From: Eretmocerus hayati | Lineage: Eukaryota; Arthropoda; Insecta; Hymenoptera; Aphelinidae | Assembly (NCBI GenBank): GCA_029851415.1 | Contig: CM056742.1 | Location: 100,236,976-100,300,975, forward strand | Direction of reading: 5' to 3' | Length of the DNA: 64,000 bases | Part shown: piece after piece, positions 39,001 to 51,542 of the stretch | How positions within the stretch are numbered: the stretch's first letter is position 1 | Layout: every line of letters starts with the position of its first letter | Notes under the pieces: model-generated | Database searches by the model: none | What the model saw: only the letters and a program-made list of their open reading frames with translations | What the model was told of the DNA's origin: nothing | Made by a program: the position numbers and the translations under genes

Positions 39001-42000
39001 TTGCGTTTACACCCCAAGTTTTCGTGATTTTGCACCAATTCGCAGTGATTTGTGTGACCTCTCGCCTCGAAGCTCGTTCTATACACTCTCAAAGTCCCGC
39101 AGGTGTGTCCACGCACTCATGGGACACGGCAAATGATAGGTGGGAGATGAACAAAGGTACTCCAGGTACTTTCAATGTGGCACATTTGCGTTTACACCCC
39201 GAGGATTCATGATTTTTTGCCAATATGTGGTGATTCGTGTGACCTCTCGTCTCGAAGCTCGTTCTAGACGCTCTCAAAGTCCCGCAGGTGTATCCACCCA
39301 CTTCCGGGACACGGCAAATGATAGGTGGATGATGTACAAAGGTAGTCCAGGTACTTTCAATGTGGCACATTTGCGTTTACACCCCAAGAATTCGTGATTT
39401 TGCACCATTTCGCAGTGATTTGTGTGACCTCTCGCCTCGCAGCTCGTTCTAGACACTCTCAAAGTCCCGCAGGTGATTCCACGCACTTTTGGGACACGGC
39501 AAATGATAGGTGGATGATGGACAAAGGTAGTCCAGTTACTTTCAATGTGGCACGTTTGCGTTTACACCCCGAGAATTCATGATTTTATGCCAATATGCGG
39601 TGATTCGTGTGACCTCTCGTCTCGAAGCTCGTTCTAGACGCTCTCAAAGTCCCGCAGGTGTATCCACGCACTTTAGGGGAACGGCCCAATGATAGGTGGA
39701 TGATGTACAAAAGGGGGGTCCAGGTACTTTCAATGTGGCACATTTGCGTTTACACCCCAAGAATTCGTGATTTTGCACCAATTCGCAGTGATTTGTGTGA
39801 CCTCTCGCCTCGAAGCTCGTTCTGGACACTCTCAAAGTCCCGCAGGTGTATCCACGCACTTTTGGGACACGGCAAATGATAGGTGGATGATGGACAAAGG
39901 TAGTCCAGGTACTTTCAATGTGGCACATTTGCGTTTACACCCCAAGTTTTCGTGATTTTGCACCAATTCGCAGTGATTTGTGTGACCTCTCGCCTCGAAG
40001 CTCGTTCTAGACACTCTCAAAGTCCCGCAGGTGTGTCCACGCACTCATGGGACACGGCAAATGATAGGTGGGAGATGAACAAAGGTACTCCAGGTACTTT
40101 CAATGTGGCACATTTGCGTTTACACCCCGAGGATTCATGATTTTTTGCCAATATGTGGTGATTCGTGTGACCTCTCGTCTCGAAGCTCGTTCTAGACGCT
40201 CTCAAAGTCCCGCAGGTGTATCCACCCACTTCCGGGACACGGCAAATGATAGGTGGATGATGTACAAAGGTAGTCCAGGTACTTTCAATGTGGCACATTT
40301 GCGTTTACACCCCAAGAATTCGTGATTTTGCACCATTTCGCAGTGATTTGTGTGACCTCTCGCCTCGCAGCTCGTTCTAGACACTCTCAAAGTCCCGCAG
40401 GTGATTCCACGCACTTTTGGGACACGGCAAATGATAGGTGGATGATGGACAAAGGTAGTCCAGTTACTTTCAATGTGGCACGTTTGCGTTTACACCCCGA
40501 GAATTCATGATTTTTTGCCAATATGCGGTGATTCATGTGACCTCTCGTCTCGAAGCTCGTTCTGGACGCTCTCAAAGTCCCGCAGGTGTATCCACGCACT
40601 TTTGGGACACGGCAAATGATAGGTGGATGATGTACAAAGGTAGTCGAAATACTTCCAATGTGGCACGTTTGCGTTTACACCCCGAGAATTCATGATTTTA
40701 TGCCAATATGCGGTGATTCGTGTGACCTCTCGTCTCGAAGCTCGTTCTAGACGCTCTCAAAGTCCCGCAGGTGTATCCACGCACTTTAGGGGAACGGCCC
40801 AATGATAGGTGGATGATGTACAAAAGGGGGGTCCAGGTACTTTCAATGTGGCACATTTGCGTTTACACCCCAAGAATTCGTGATTTTGCACCAATTCGCA
40901 GTGATTTGTGTGACCTCTCGCCTCGAAGCTCGTTCTGGACACTCTCAAAGTCCCGCAGGTGTATCCACGCACTTTTGGGACACGGCAAATGATAGGTGGA
41001 TGATGGACAAAGGTAGTCCAGGTACTTTCAATGTGGCACATTTGCGTTTACACCCCAAGAATTCTTGATTTTGCACCAATTCGCAGTGATTTGTGTGACC
41101 TCTCGCCTCGAAGCTCGTTCTAGACGCTCTCAAAGTCCCGCAGGTGTATCCACGCACTTTTGGGACACGGCAAATGATAGGTGGATGATGGACAAAGGTA
41201 GTCCAGGTACTTTCAATGTGGCACATTTGCGTTTACACCCCACGAATTTGTGATTTTGCACAAATTCGCAGTGATTTGTGTGACCTCTCGCCTCGAAGCT
41301 CGTTCTGGACACTCTCAAAGTCCCGCAGGTGTATCCACGCACTTTTGGGACACGGCAAATGATAGGTGAATGATGGACGAAGGTAGTCCAGGTACTTTCA
41401 ATGTGGCACATTTGCGTTTACACCCCACGAATTTGTGATTTTGCACAAATTCGCAGTGATTTGTGTGACCTCTCGCCTCGAAGCTCGTTCTGGACACTCT
41501 CAAAGTCCCGCAGGTGTATCCACGCACTTTTGGGACACGGCAAATGATAGGTGAATGATGGACGAAGGTAGTCCAGGTACTTTCAATGTGGCACATTTGC
41601 GTTTACACCCCAAGTTTTCGTGATTTTGCACCAATTCGCAGTGATTTGTGTGACCTCTCGCCTCGAAGCTCGTTCTAGACACTCTCAAAGTCCCGCAGGT
41701 GTGTCCACGCACTCATGGGACACGGCAAATGATAGGTGGGAGATGAACAAAGGTACTCCAGGTACTTTCAATGTGGCACATTTGCGTTTACACCCCGAGG
41801 ATTCATGATTTTTTGCCAATATGTGGTGATTCGTGTGACCTCTCGTCTCGAAGCTCGTTCTAGACGCTCTCAAAGTCCCGCAGGTGTATCCACCCACTTC
41901 CGGGACACGGCAAATGATAGGTGGATGATGTACAAAGGTAGTCCAGGTACTTTCAATGTGGCACATTTGCGTTTACACCCCAAGAATTCGTGATTTTGCA

Positions 42001-43179
42001 CCATTTCGCAGTGATTTGTGTGACCTCTCGCCTCGCAGCTCGTTCTAGACACTCTCAAAGTCCCGCAGGTGATTCCACGCACTTTTGGGACACGGCAAAT
42101 GATAGGTGGATGATGGACAAAGGTAGTCCAGTTACTTTCAATGTGGCAAGTTTGCGTTTACACCCCGAGAATTCATGATTTTATGCCAATATGCGGTGAT
42201 TCGTGTGACCTCTCGTCTCGAAGCTCGTTCTAGACGCTCTCAAAGTCCCGCAGGTGTATCCACGCACTTTTGGGACACGGCAAATGATAGGTGGATGATG
42301 TACAAAGGTAGTCCAGGTACTTTCAATGTGGCACATTTGCGTTTACACCCCAAGAATTCGTGACTTTGCACCAATTCGCAGTGATTTGTGTGACCCTTCG
42401 CCTCGAAGCTCGTTCTAGACGCTCTCAAAGTCCCGCAGGTGTATCCACGCACATTCGTGACACGGCAAATGATGGGTGGATGATATACAAAGGTAGTCCA
42501 GGTACTTTCAATGTGGCACATTTGCGTTTACACCCCGTGAATTCATGATTTTGCACCAATTCGCAGTGATTTGTGTGACCTCTCGCCTCGAAGCTCGTTC
42601 TAGACGCTCTTAAAGTCCCGCAGGTGTATCCACGCACTTTTGGGACACGGCAAATGATGGGTGGATGATGTACAAAGGTAGTCCAGGTACTTTCAATGTG
42701 GCACATTTTCGTTTACACCCCGAGAATTCATGATTTTGCACCAATTCGCAGTGATTTGTGTGACCTCTCGCCTCGAAGCTCGTTCTAGACGCTCTTAAAG
42801 TCCCGCAGGTGTATCCACGCACTTTTGGGACACGGCAAATGATAGATGGATGATGTACAGAGGTAGTCCAGGTCCTTTTAATGTGGCACATTTGCGTTTA
42901 CACCCCAAGAATTCGTGATTTTGCACCAATTCGCAGTGATTTGTGTGACCTCTCGCCTCGAAGCTCGTTCTAGACACTCTCAAAGTCCCGCAGGTGTGTT
43001 CACGCACTTTTGGGACACGGCAAATGATAGGTGGATGATGGACAAAGGTAGTCCAGGTACTTTCAATGTGGCACATTTGCGTTTACACCCCGAGAATTCA
43101 TGATTTTTTGCCAATATGCGGTGATTCGTGTGACCTCTCGTCTCGAAGCTCGTTCTAGACGCTCTCAAAGTCCCGCAGG
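33098..43179 (+). repeat. 10.08-kb large duplication, right copy
   Basis: Right copy of 21,250-31,330. It begins at GAATTCTTG after CCCCAA, so the left junction differs from that of the left copy. It is 10,082 bp because it keeps the base deleted in the left copy. The 1.77 kb between the two copies (31,331-33,097) largely repeats the order found at about 16.0-17.4 kb (offset 15,733). The segment thus appears to have been copied together with part of its upstream neighbour. Confidence 0.9.
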
Positions 43180-44891
43180 AGTATCCACGCACTTTTGGGA
43201 CACGGCAAATGATAGGTGGATGATGTACAAAGGTAGTCCAGGTACTTTCAATGTGGCTTATTTGCGTTGACACCCCAAAAATTCGTGATTTTGCACCAAT
43301 TCGCAGTGATTTGTGTGACCTCTCGCCTCGAAGCTCGTTCTAGACACTCTCAAAGTCCCGCAGGTGAGTTCACGCACTCTTGGGACACGGCAAATGATAG
43401 GTGGATGATGGACAAAGGTAGTCCAGGTACTTTCGATGTGGCACATTTGCGTTTACACCCCAAGAATTCGTGAATTTGCACCAAATCGCAGTGATTTGTG
43501 TGACCTCTCGCCTCGAAGCTCGTTCTAGACGCTCTCAAAGTCCCGCAGGTGTATCCACGCGCTCTTGGGACACGGCAAATGATAGGCGGATGATGGACAA
43601 AGGTAGTCCAGGTACTTTCAATGTGGCACATTTGCGTTTACACCCCAAGAATTCGTGATTTCGCACCAATTCGCAGTGATTCGTGTGACCCTTCGTCTCG
43701 AAGCTCGTTCTGGACGCTCTCAAAGTCCCGCAGGTGTATCCAGGCACATTTGGGACACGGCAAATGATGGGTGGATGATGTACAAAGGTAGTCCAGGTAC
43801 TTTCAATGTGGCACATTTTCGTTTACACCCCGAGAATTCATGATTTTGCACCAATTCGCAGTGATTTGTGTGACCTCTCGCCTCGAAGCTCGTTCTAGAC
43901 GCTCTTAAAGTCCCGCAGGTGTATCCACGCACTTTTGGGACACGGCAAATGATAGGTGGATGATGTACAAAGGTAGTCCAGGTACTTTTAATGTGGCACA
44001 TTTGCGTTTACACCCCAAGAATTCGTGCTTTTGCACCAATTCGCAGTGATTTGTGTGACCTCTCGCCTCGAAGCTCGTTCTAGACACTCTCAAAGTCCCG
44101 CAGGTGTGTTCACAGACTTTTGGGACACGGCAAATGATAGGTGGATGATGGACAAAGGTAGTCCAGGTACTTCCAATGTGGCACATTTGCGTTTAGACCC
44201 CGAGAATTCATGATTTTTTGCCAATATGCGGTGATTCGTGTGACCTCTCGTCTCGAAGCTCGTTCTAGACGCTCTCAAAGTCCCGCAGGAGTATCCACGC
44301 ACTTTTGGGACACGGCAAATGATAGGTGGATGATGGACAAACGTAGTCCAGGTACTTTCAATGTGGCACATTTGCGTTTACACCCCAAGAATTCGTAATT
44401 TTGCACCAATTCGCAGTGATTTGTGTGACCCTTCGTCTCGAAGCTCGTTCTAGACGCTCTCAAAGTCCCGCAGGTGTATCCACGCACATTTGGGACACGG
44501 CAAATGATGGGTGGATGATGTACAAAGGTAGTCCAGGTACTTTCAATGTGGCACATTTGCGTTTACACCCCAAGAATTCGTGATTTTGCACCAATTCGCA
44601 GTGATTTGTGTGACCTCTCGCCTCGAAGCTCGTTCTAGACACTCTCAAAGTCCCGCAGGTGTGTTCACAGACTTTTGGGACACGGCAAATGATAGGTGGA
44701 TGATGGACAAAGGTAGTCCAGGTACTTTCAATGTGGCACATTTGCGTTTACACCCCAAGATTCCGTGATTTTGCACCAATTCGCAGTGATTTGTGTGACC
44801 CTTCGCCTCGAAGCTCGTTCTAGACGCTCTCAAAGTCCCGCAGGTGTATCCACGCACTTTCGGGACACGGCAAATGATAGGTGGATGATGG

Positions 44892-45261
44892 ACAAAGGTA
44901 GTCCAGGTACTTTCAATGTGGCACATTTGCGTTTACACCCCAAGAATTCGTGATTTTGCACCAATTCGCAGTGATTTGTGTGACCTCTCGCCTCGAAGCT
45001 CGTTCTAGACACTCTCAAAGTCCCGCAGGTGTGTTCACAGACTTTTGAAACACGGCAAATGATGGGTGGATGATGGACAAAGGTAGTCCAGGTACTTTCA
45101 ATGTGGCACATTCGCGTTTACACCCCGAGAATTCATGATTTTTTGCCAATATGCGGTGATTCATGTGACCTCTCGTCTCGAAGCTCGTTCTGGACGCTCT
45201 CAAAGTCCCGCAGGTGTATCCACGCACTTTTGGGACACGGCAAATGATGGGTGGATGATGT
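44892..45261 (+). repeat. 2-monomer tandem unit, copy 1 (370 bp)
   Basis: A dimer containing the otherwise unique ACTTTTGAAACACGG variant (near 45,045), GATGGGTGGATGATGG and CACATTCGCG. A second copy follows at +370 bp. Confidence 0.8.
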
Positions 45262-45617
45262 ACAAAGGTAGTCCAGGTACTTTCAATGTGGCACATTTGC
45301 GTTTACACCCCAAGAATTCGTGATTTTGCACCAATTCGCAGTGATTTGTGTGACCTCTCGCCTCGAAGCTCGTTCTAGACACTCTCAAAGTCCCGCAGGT
45401 GTGTTCACAGACTTTTGAAACACGGCAAATGATGGGTGGATGATGGACAAAGGTAGTCCAGGTACTTTCAATGTGGCACATTCGCGTTTACACCCCGAGA
45501 ATTCATGATTTTTTGCCAATATGCGGTGATTCATGTGACCTCTCGTCTCGAAGCTCGTTCTGGACGCTCTCAAAGTCCCGCAGGTGTATCCACGCACTTT
45601 TGGGACACGGCAAATGA
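45262..45617 (+). repeat. 2-monomer tandem unit, copy 2
   Basis: Repeats the ACTTTTGAAACACGG marker at about 45,415 and matches to about 45,617, where GATAGGTGG replaces GATGGGTGG. This is the shortest higher-order duplication seen and so a minimal example of unequal exchange at dimer scale. Confidence 0.78.
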
Positions 45618-47267
45618 TAGGTGGATGATGTACAAAGGTAGTCGAGGTACTTCCAATGTGGCACGTTTGCGTTTACACCCCGAGAATTCATGATTTTATG
45701 CCAATATGCGGTGATTCGTGTGACCTCTCGTCTCGAAGCTCGTTCTAGACGCTCTCAAAGTCCCGCAGGTGTATCCACGCTCTTTAGGGGAACGGCCCAA
45801 TGATAGGTGGATGATGTACAAAAGGGGGGTCCAGGTACTTTCAATGTGGCACATTTGCGTTTACACCCCAAGAATTCGTGATTTTGCACCAATTCGCAGT
45901 GATTTGTGTGACCTCTCGCCTCGAAGCTCGTTCTGGACACTCTCAAAGTCCCGCAGGTGTATCCACGCACTTTTGGGACACGGCAAATGATAGGTGGATG
46001 ATGGACAAAGGTAGTCCAGGTACTTTCAATGTGGCACATTTGCGTTTACACCCCAAGAATTCTTGATTTTGCACAAATTCGCAGTGATTTGTGTGACCTC
46101 TCGCCTCGAAGCTCGTTCTGGACACTCTCAAAGTCCCGCAGGTGTATCCACGCACTTTTGGGACACGGCAAATGATAGGTGAATGATGGACGAAGGTAGT
46201 CCAGGTACTTTCAATGTGGCACATTTGCGTTTACACCCCACGAATTTGTGATTTTGCACAAATTCGCAGTGATTTGTGTGACCTCTCGCCTCGAAGCTCG
46301 TTCTGGACACTCTCAAAGTCCCGCAGGTGTATCCACGCACTTTTGGGACACGGCAAATGATAGGTGAATGATGGACGAAGGTAGTCCAGGTACTTTCAAT
46401 GTGGCACATTCGCGTTTACACCCCAAGTTTTCGTGATTTTGCACCAATTCGCAGTGATTTGTGTGACCTCTCGCCTCGAAGCTCGTTCTAGACACTCTCA
46501 AAGTCCCGCAGGTGTGTCCACGCACTTTTGGGACACGGCAAATGATAGGTGGGAGATGAACAAAGGTACTCCAGGTACTTTCAATGTGGCACATTTGCGT
46601 TTACACCCCGAGGATTCATGATTTTTTGCCAATATGTGGTGATTCGTGTGACCTCTCGTCTCGAAGCTCGTTCTAGACGCTCTCAAAGTCCCGCAGGTGT
46701 ATCCACCCACTTCCGGGACACGGCAAATGATAGGTGGATGATGTACGTAGGTAGTCCAGGTACTTTCAATGTGGCACATTTGCGTTTACACCCCCAGAAT
46801 TCGTGATTTTGCACCAATTCGCAGTGATTTGTGTGACCTCTCGCCTCGAAGCTCGTTCTGGACACTCTCAAAGTCCCGCAGGTGTATCCACGCACTTTTG
46901 GGACACGGCAAATGATAGGTGAATGATGGATAAAGGTAGTCCAGGTACTTCCAATGTGGCACATTTGCGTTTACACCCCAAGAATTGGTGATTTTGCACC
47001 AATTCGCAGTGATTTGTGTGACCTCTCGCCTCGAAGCTCGTTCGAGGCACTCTCAAAGTCCCGCAGGTGTATCCACGCACTATTAGGACACGGCAAATGA
47101 TAGGTGGATGATGGACAAAGGTAGTCCAGGTACTTTCAATGTGGCACATTTGCGTTTACACCCCGAGAATTCCTGATTTTGCACCAATTCGCAGTGATTT
47201 GTGTGACCTCTCGCCTCGAAGCTCGTTCGAGACACTCTCAAAGTCCCGCAGGTGTATCCACCTACTT

Positions 47268-50015
47268 TTAGGACACGGCAAATGATAGGTGGATGATGAA
47301 CAAAGGTACTCCAGGTACTTTCAATGTGGCACATTTGCGTTTACACCCCGAGAATTCATGATTTTTTGCCAATATGCGGTGATTCGTGTGACCTCTCGTC
47401 TCGAAGCTCGTTCTAGACGCTCTCAAAGTCCTGCAGGTGTATCCACGCACTTTTGGGACACGGCAAAGGATAGGTGGATGATGTACAAAGGTAGTCCAGG
47501 TACTTTCAATGTGGCACATTTGCGTTTACACCCCACGAATTTGTGATTTTGCACCAATTCGCAGTGATTTGTGTGACCTCTCGCCTCGAAGCTCGTTCTG
47601 GACACTCTCAAAGTCCCGCAGGTGTATCCACGCACTTTTGGGATACGGCAAATGATAGGTAGATGATGGACGAAGGTAGTCCAGGTACTTTCAATGTGGC
47701 ACATTTGCGTTTACACCCCAAGAATTCGTGATTTTGCACCAATTAGCAGTGATTTGTGTGACCTCTCGCATCGAAGCTCGTTGTAGACACTCTCAAAGTC
47801 CCGCAGGTGTATCCCCGCACTCTTGGGACACGGCAAATGATAGGTGGATGATGGACAAAGGTAGTCCAGGTACTTTCAATGTGGCACATTTGCGTTTACA
47901 CCCCAAGATTCCGTGATTTTGCACCAATTCGCAGTGATTTGTGTGACCCTTCGCCTCGAAGCTCGTTCTAGACGCTCTCAAAGTCCCGCAGGTGTATGCA
48001 CGCACTTTTGGGACACGGCAAATGATAGCTGGATGATGGACAAAGGTAGTCCGGGTACTTTCAATGTGGCACGTTTGCGTTTACACCCCGAGAATTCATG
48101 ATTTTATGCCAATATGCGGTGATTCGTGTGACCTCTCGTCTCGAAGCTCGTTCTAGATGCTCTCAAAGTCCCGCAGGTGTATCCACGCACTTTAGGGGAA
48201 CGGCCCAATGATAGGTAGATGATGTACAAAGGTAGTCCAGGTACTTTCAATGTGGCACATTTGCGTTTACACCCCAAGAATTCGTGATTTTGCACCAATT
48301 CGCAGTGATTTGTGTGACCTCTCGCCTCGAAGCTCGTTCTGGACACTCTCAAAGTCCCGCAGGTGTATCCACGCACTTTTGGGACACGGCAAATGATAGG
48401 TGGATGATGGACAGAGGTAGTCCAGGTACTTTCAATGTGGCACATTTGCGTTTACACCCCAAGAATTCGTTATTTTGCACCAATTCGCAGTGATTCGTGT
48501 GACCTCTCGCCTCGAAGCTCGTTCTAGACGCTCTCAAAGTCCCGCAGGTGTATCCACGCACTTTTGGGACACGGCAAATGATAGGTGGATGATGTACAAA
48601 GGTACTCCAGGTACTTTCAATGTGGCACATTTGCGTTTACACCCCACGAATTTGTGATTTTGCACAAATTCGCAGTGATTTGTGTGACCTCTCGCCTCGA
48701 AGCTCGTTCCGGACACTCTCAAAGTCCCGCAGGTGTATCCACGCACTTTTGGGACACGGCAAATGATAGGTGAATGATGGACAAAAGGTAGTCCAGATAT
48801 TTTCAATGTGGCACATTTGCGTTTACACCCCAAGTTTTCGTGATTTTGCACCAATTCGCAGTGATTTGTGTGACCTCTCGCCTCGAAGCTCGTTCTAGAC
48901 GCTCTCAAAGTCCCGCAGGTGTATCCACGCACTTTTGGGACACGGCAAATGATAGGTGGATGATGTACAAAGGTAGTCCAGGTACTTCCAATGTGGCACA
49001 TTTGCGTTCACACCCCAAGAATTCGTGATTTTGCACCAATTCGCAGTGATTTGTGTGACCTCTCGCCTCGAAGCTCGTTCTAGACACTCTCAAAGTCCCG
49101 CAGGTGTATCCACGCACTTTTGGGACACGGCAAATGATAGGTGGATGATGGACAAAGGTAGTCCAGGTACTTTCAATGTGGCACATTTGCGTTTAGACCC
49201 CGAGAATTCCTGATTTTGCACCAATTCGCAGTGATTTGTGTGACCTCTCGCCTCGAAGCTCGTTCTAGACACTCTCGAAGTCCCGCAGGTGTGTCCACCC
49301 ACTTTTGGGACACGGCAAATGATAGGTGGATGATGAACAAAGGTACTCCAGGTACTTCCAATGTGGCACATTTGCGTTTACACCCAGAGGATTCATGATT
49401 TTTTGCCAATATGCGGTGATTCGTGTGACCTCTCGTCTCGAAGCTCGTTCTAGACGCTCTCAAAGTCTCGCAGGTGTATCCACGCACTTCCGGGACACGG
49501 CAAATGATAGGTGGATGATGTACGAAGGGAGTCGAGGTACTTTCAATGTGGCACATTTGCGTTTACACCCCAAGAATTCGTGATTTTGCACCAATTCGCA
49601 GTGATTTGTGTGACCTCTCGCCTCAAAGCTCGTTCTGGACACTCTCGAAGTCCCGCAGGTGTATCCACGCACTTTTGGGACACGGCAAATGATAGGTGAA
49701 TGATGGACAAAGGTAGTCCAGGTCCTTCCAATATGGCACATTTGCGTTTACACCACAAGAATTCGTCATTTTGCACCAATTCGCAGTGATTTGTGTGTCC
49801 TCTCGCCTCGAAGCTCGTTCGAGACACTCTCAAAGTCCCGCAGGTGTATTCACGCACTTTTAGGACACGGCAAATGATAGGTGGATAATGGACAAAGGTA
49901 GTCCAGGTACTTTCAATGTGGCACATTTGCGTTTACACCCCGAGAATTCATGATTTTTTGCCAATATGCGGTGATTCGTGTGACCTCTCGTCTCGAAGCT
50001 CGTTCTAGACGCTCT
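47268..50015 (+). repeat. Older block shared with 7.1-9.85 kb (offset 40,170)
   Basis: This segment repeats the monomer order of about 7,098-9,845. It shares rare markers: the TCCTGCAGG monomer, GGATACGGC, GTATCCCCGCACTC, AACTTGTAG/TTGTAGACAC, GTATGCACGC, the partial GGGGAACGGCCCAATG form, GGACAAAAGG and GTGTGTCCTCTCG. The copies carry more differences than the central duplications, for example AACTAGCAG near 7,573 against AATTAGCAG, GATGAAGG against GACGAAGG, and GATACTTTC against GATATTTTC near 48,797. It therefore looks like an older exchange. Confidence 0.75.
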
Positions 50016-51542
50016 CAAAGTCCTGCAGGTGTATCCACGCACTTTTGGGACACGGCAAAGGATAGGTGGATGATGTACAAAGGTAGTCCAGGTACTTTCA
50101 ATCTGGCACATTTGCGTTTACACCCCAAGAATTCGTGATTTTGCACCATTTCGCAGTGATTTGTGTGACCTCTCGCCTCGCAGCTCGTTCTAGACACTCT
50201 CAAAGTCCCGCAGGTGATTCCACGCACTTTTGGGACACGGCAAATGATAGGTGGATGATGGACAAAGGTAGTCCAGTTACTTTCAATGTGGCAAGTTTGC
50301 GTTTACACCCCGAGAATTCATGATTTTATGCCAATATGCGGTGATTCGTGTGACCTCTCGTCTCGAAGCTCGTTCTAGACGCTCTCAAAGTCCCGCAGGT
50401 GTATCCACGCACTTTTGGGACACGGCAAATGATAGGTGGATGATGTACAAAGGTAGTCCAGGTACTTTCAATGTGGCACATTTGCGTTTACACCCCAAGA
50501 ATTCGTGATTTTGCACCAATTTGCAGTGATTTGTGTGACCTCTCGCCTCGAAGCTCGTTTTGGACACTCTCAAAGTCCCGCAGGTGTATCCACGCACTTT
50601 TGGGACACGGCAAATGATAGGTGGATGATGGACGAAGGTAGTCCAGGTACTTTCAATGTGGCACATATGCGTTTACACCCCAAGAATTCGTGACTTTGCA
50701 CCAATTCGCAGTGATTTGTGTGACCCTTCGCCTCGAAGCTCGTTCTAGACGCTCTCAAAGTCCCGCAGGTGTATCCACGCACATTCGTGACACGGCAAAT
50801 GATGGGTGGATGATGTACAAAGGTAGTCTAGGTACTTTCAATGTGGCACATTTGCGTTTACACCCCGAGAATTCATGATTTTGCACCAATTCGCAGTGAT
50901 TTGTGTGACCTCTCGCCTCGAAGCTCGTTCTAGACGCTCTTAAAGTCCCGCAGGTGTATCCACGCACTTTTGGGACACGGAAATTGATAGGTGGATGATG
51001 TACGAAGGTAGTCCAGGTACTTTTGATGTGGCACATTTGCGTTTACACCCCAAGATTCCGTGATTTTGCACCAATTCGCAGTAATTTGTGTGACCTCTCG
51101 TCTCGAAGCTCGTTCTAGACGCTCTCAAAGTCCCGCAGGTGTATCCACGCACTTCTGGGACACGGCAAATGATAGGTGGATGATGTACGGAGGTAGTCCA
51201 GGTACTTTTAATGAGCAAATTTGCGTTTACACCCCGAGAATTCATGATTTTTTGCCAATATGCGGTGATTCGTGTGACCTCTCGTCTCGAAGCTCGTTCT
51301 AGACGCTCTCAAAGTCCCGCAGGTGTATCCACGCACTTTTGGGACACGGCAAATGATAGGTGGATGATGTACAAAGGTAGTCCAGGTACTTTCAATGTGG
51401 CACATTTGCGTTTACACCCCAAGAACTCGTGATTTTGCACCAATTCGCAGTGATTTGTGTGACCTCTCGCCTCGAAGCTCGTTCTAGACACTCTCAAAGT
51501 CCCGCAGGTGTATCCACGCACTTTTGGGACACGGCAAATGAT
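49694..51542 (+). repeat. 10-monomer tandem unit, copy 1 (1,849 bp)
   Basis: Ten monomers, one of them 184 bp. The order runs CCTTCCAATATGGC, GTGTGTCC, TCCTGCAGG, GCAAGTTTGCG, CACATATGCG, GTGACTTTGC, GGAAATTGATAG, AATGAGCAAATTTG. The next 1,849 bp repeat it directly. Private differences include AATCTGGCAC near 50,102, TCGTTTTGGAC near 50,560 and GGTAGTCTAGG near 50,823. Confidence 0.85.
51091..51274 (+). repeat. 184-bp monomer lacking the dyad (first of four)
   Basis: AATGAGCAAATTTG replaces AATGTGGCACATTTG. That removes one base and abolishes the AATGTG-G-CACATT dyad. The same variant occurs at 52,940-53,123; 55,529-55,712 and 58,488-58,671. It always directly follows a GTGGATGATGTACG(A/G)AGG context, so it is a single lineage confined to the last 10 kb of the array. 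Confidence 0.88.
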
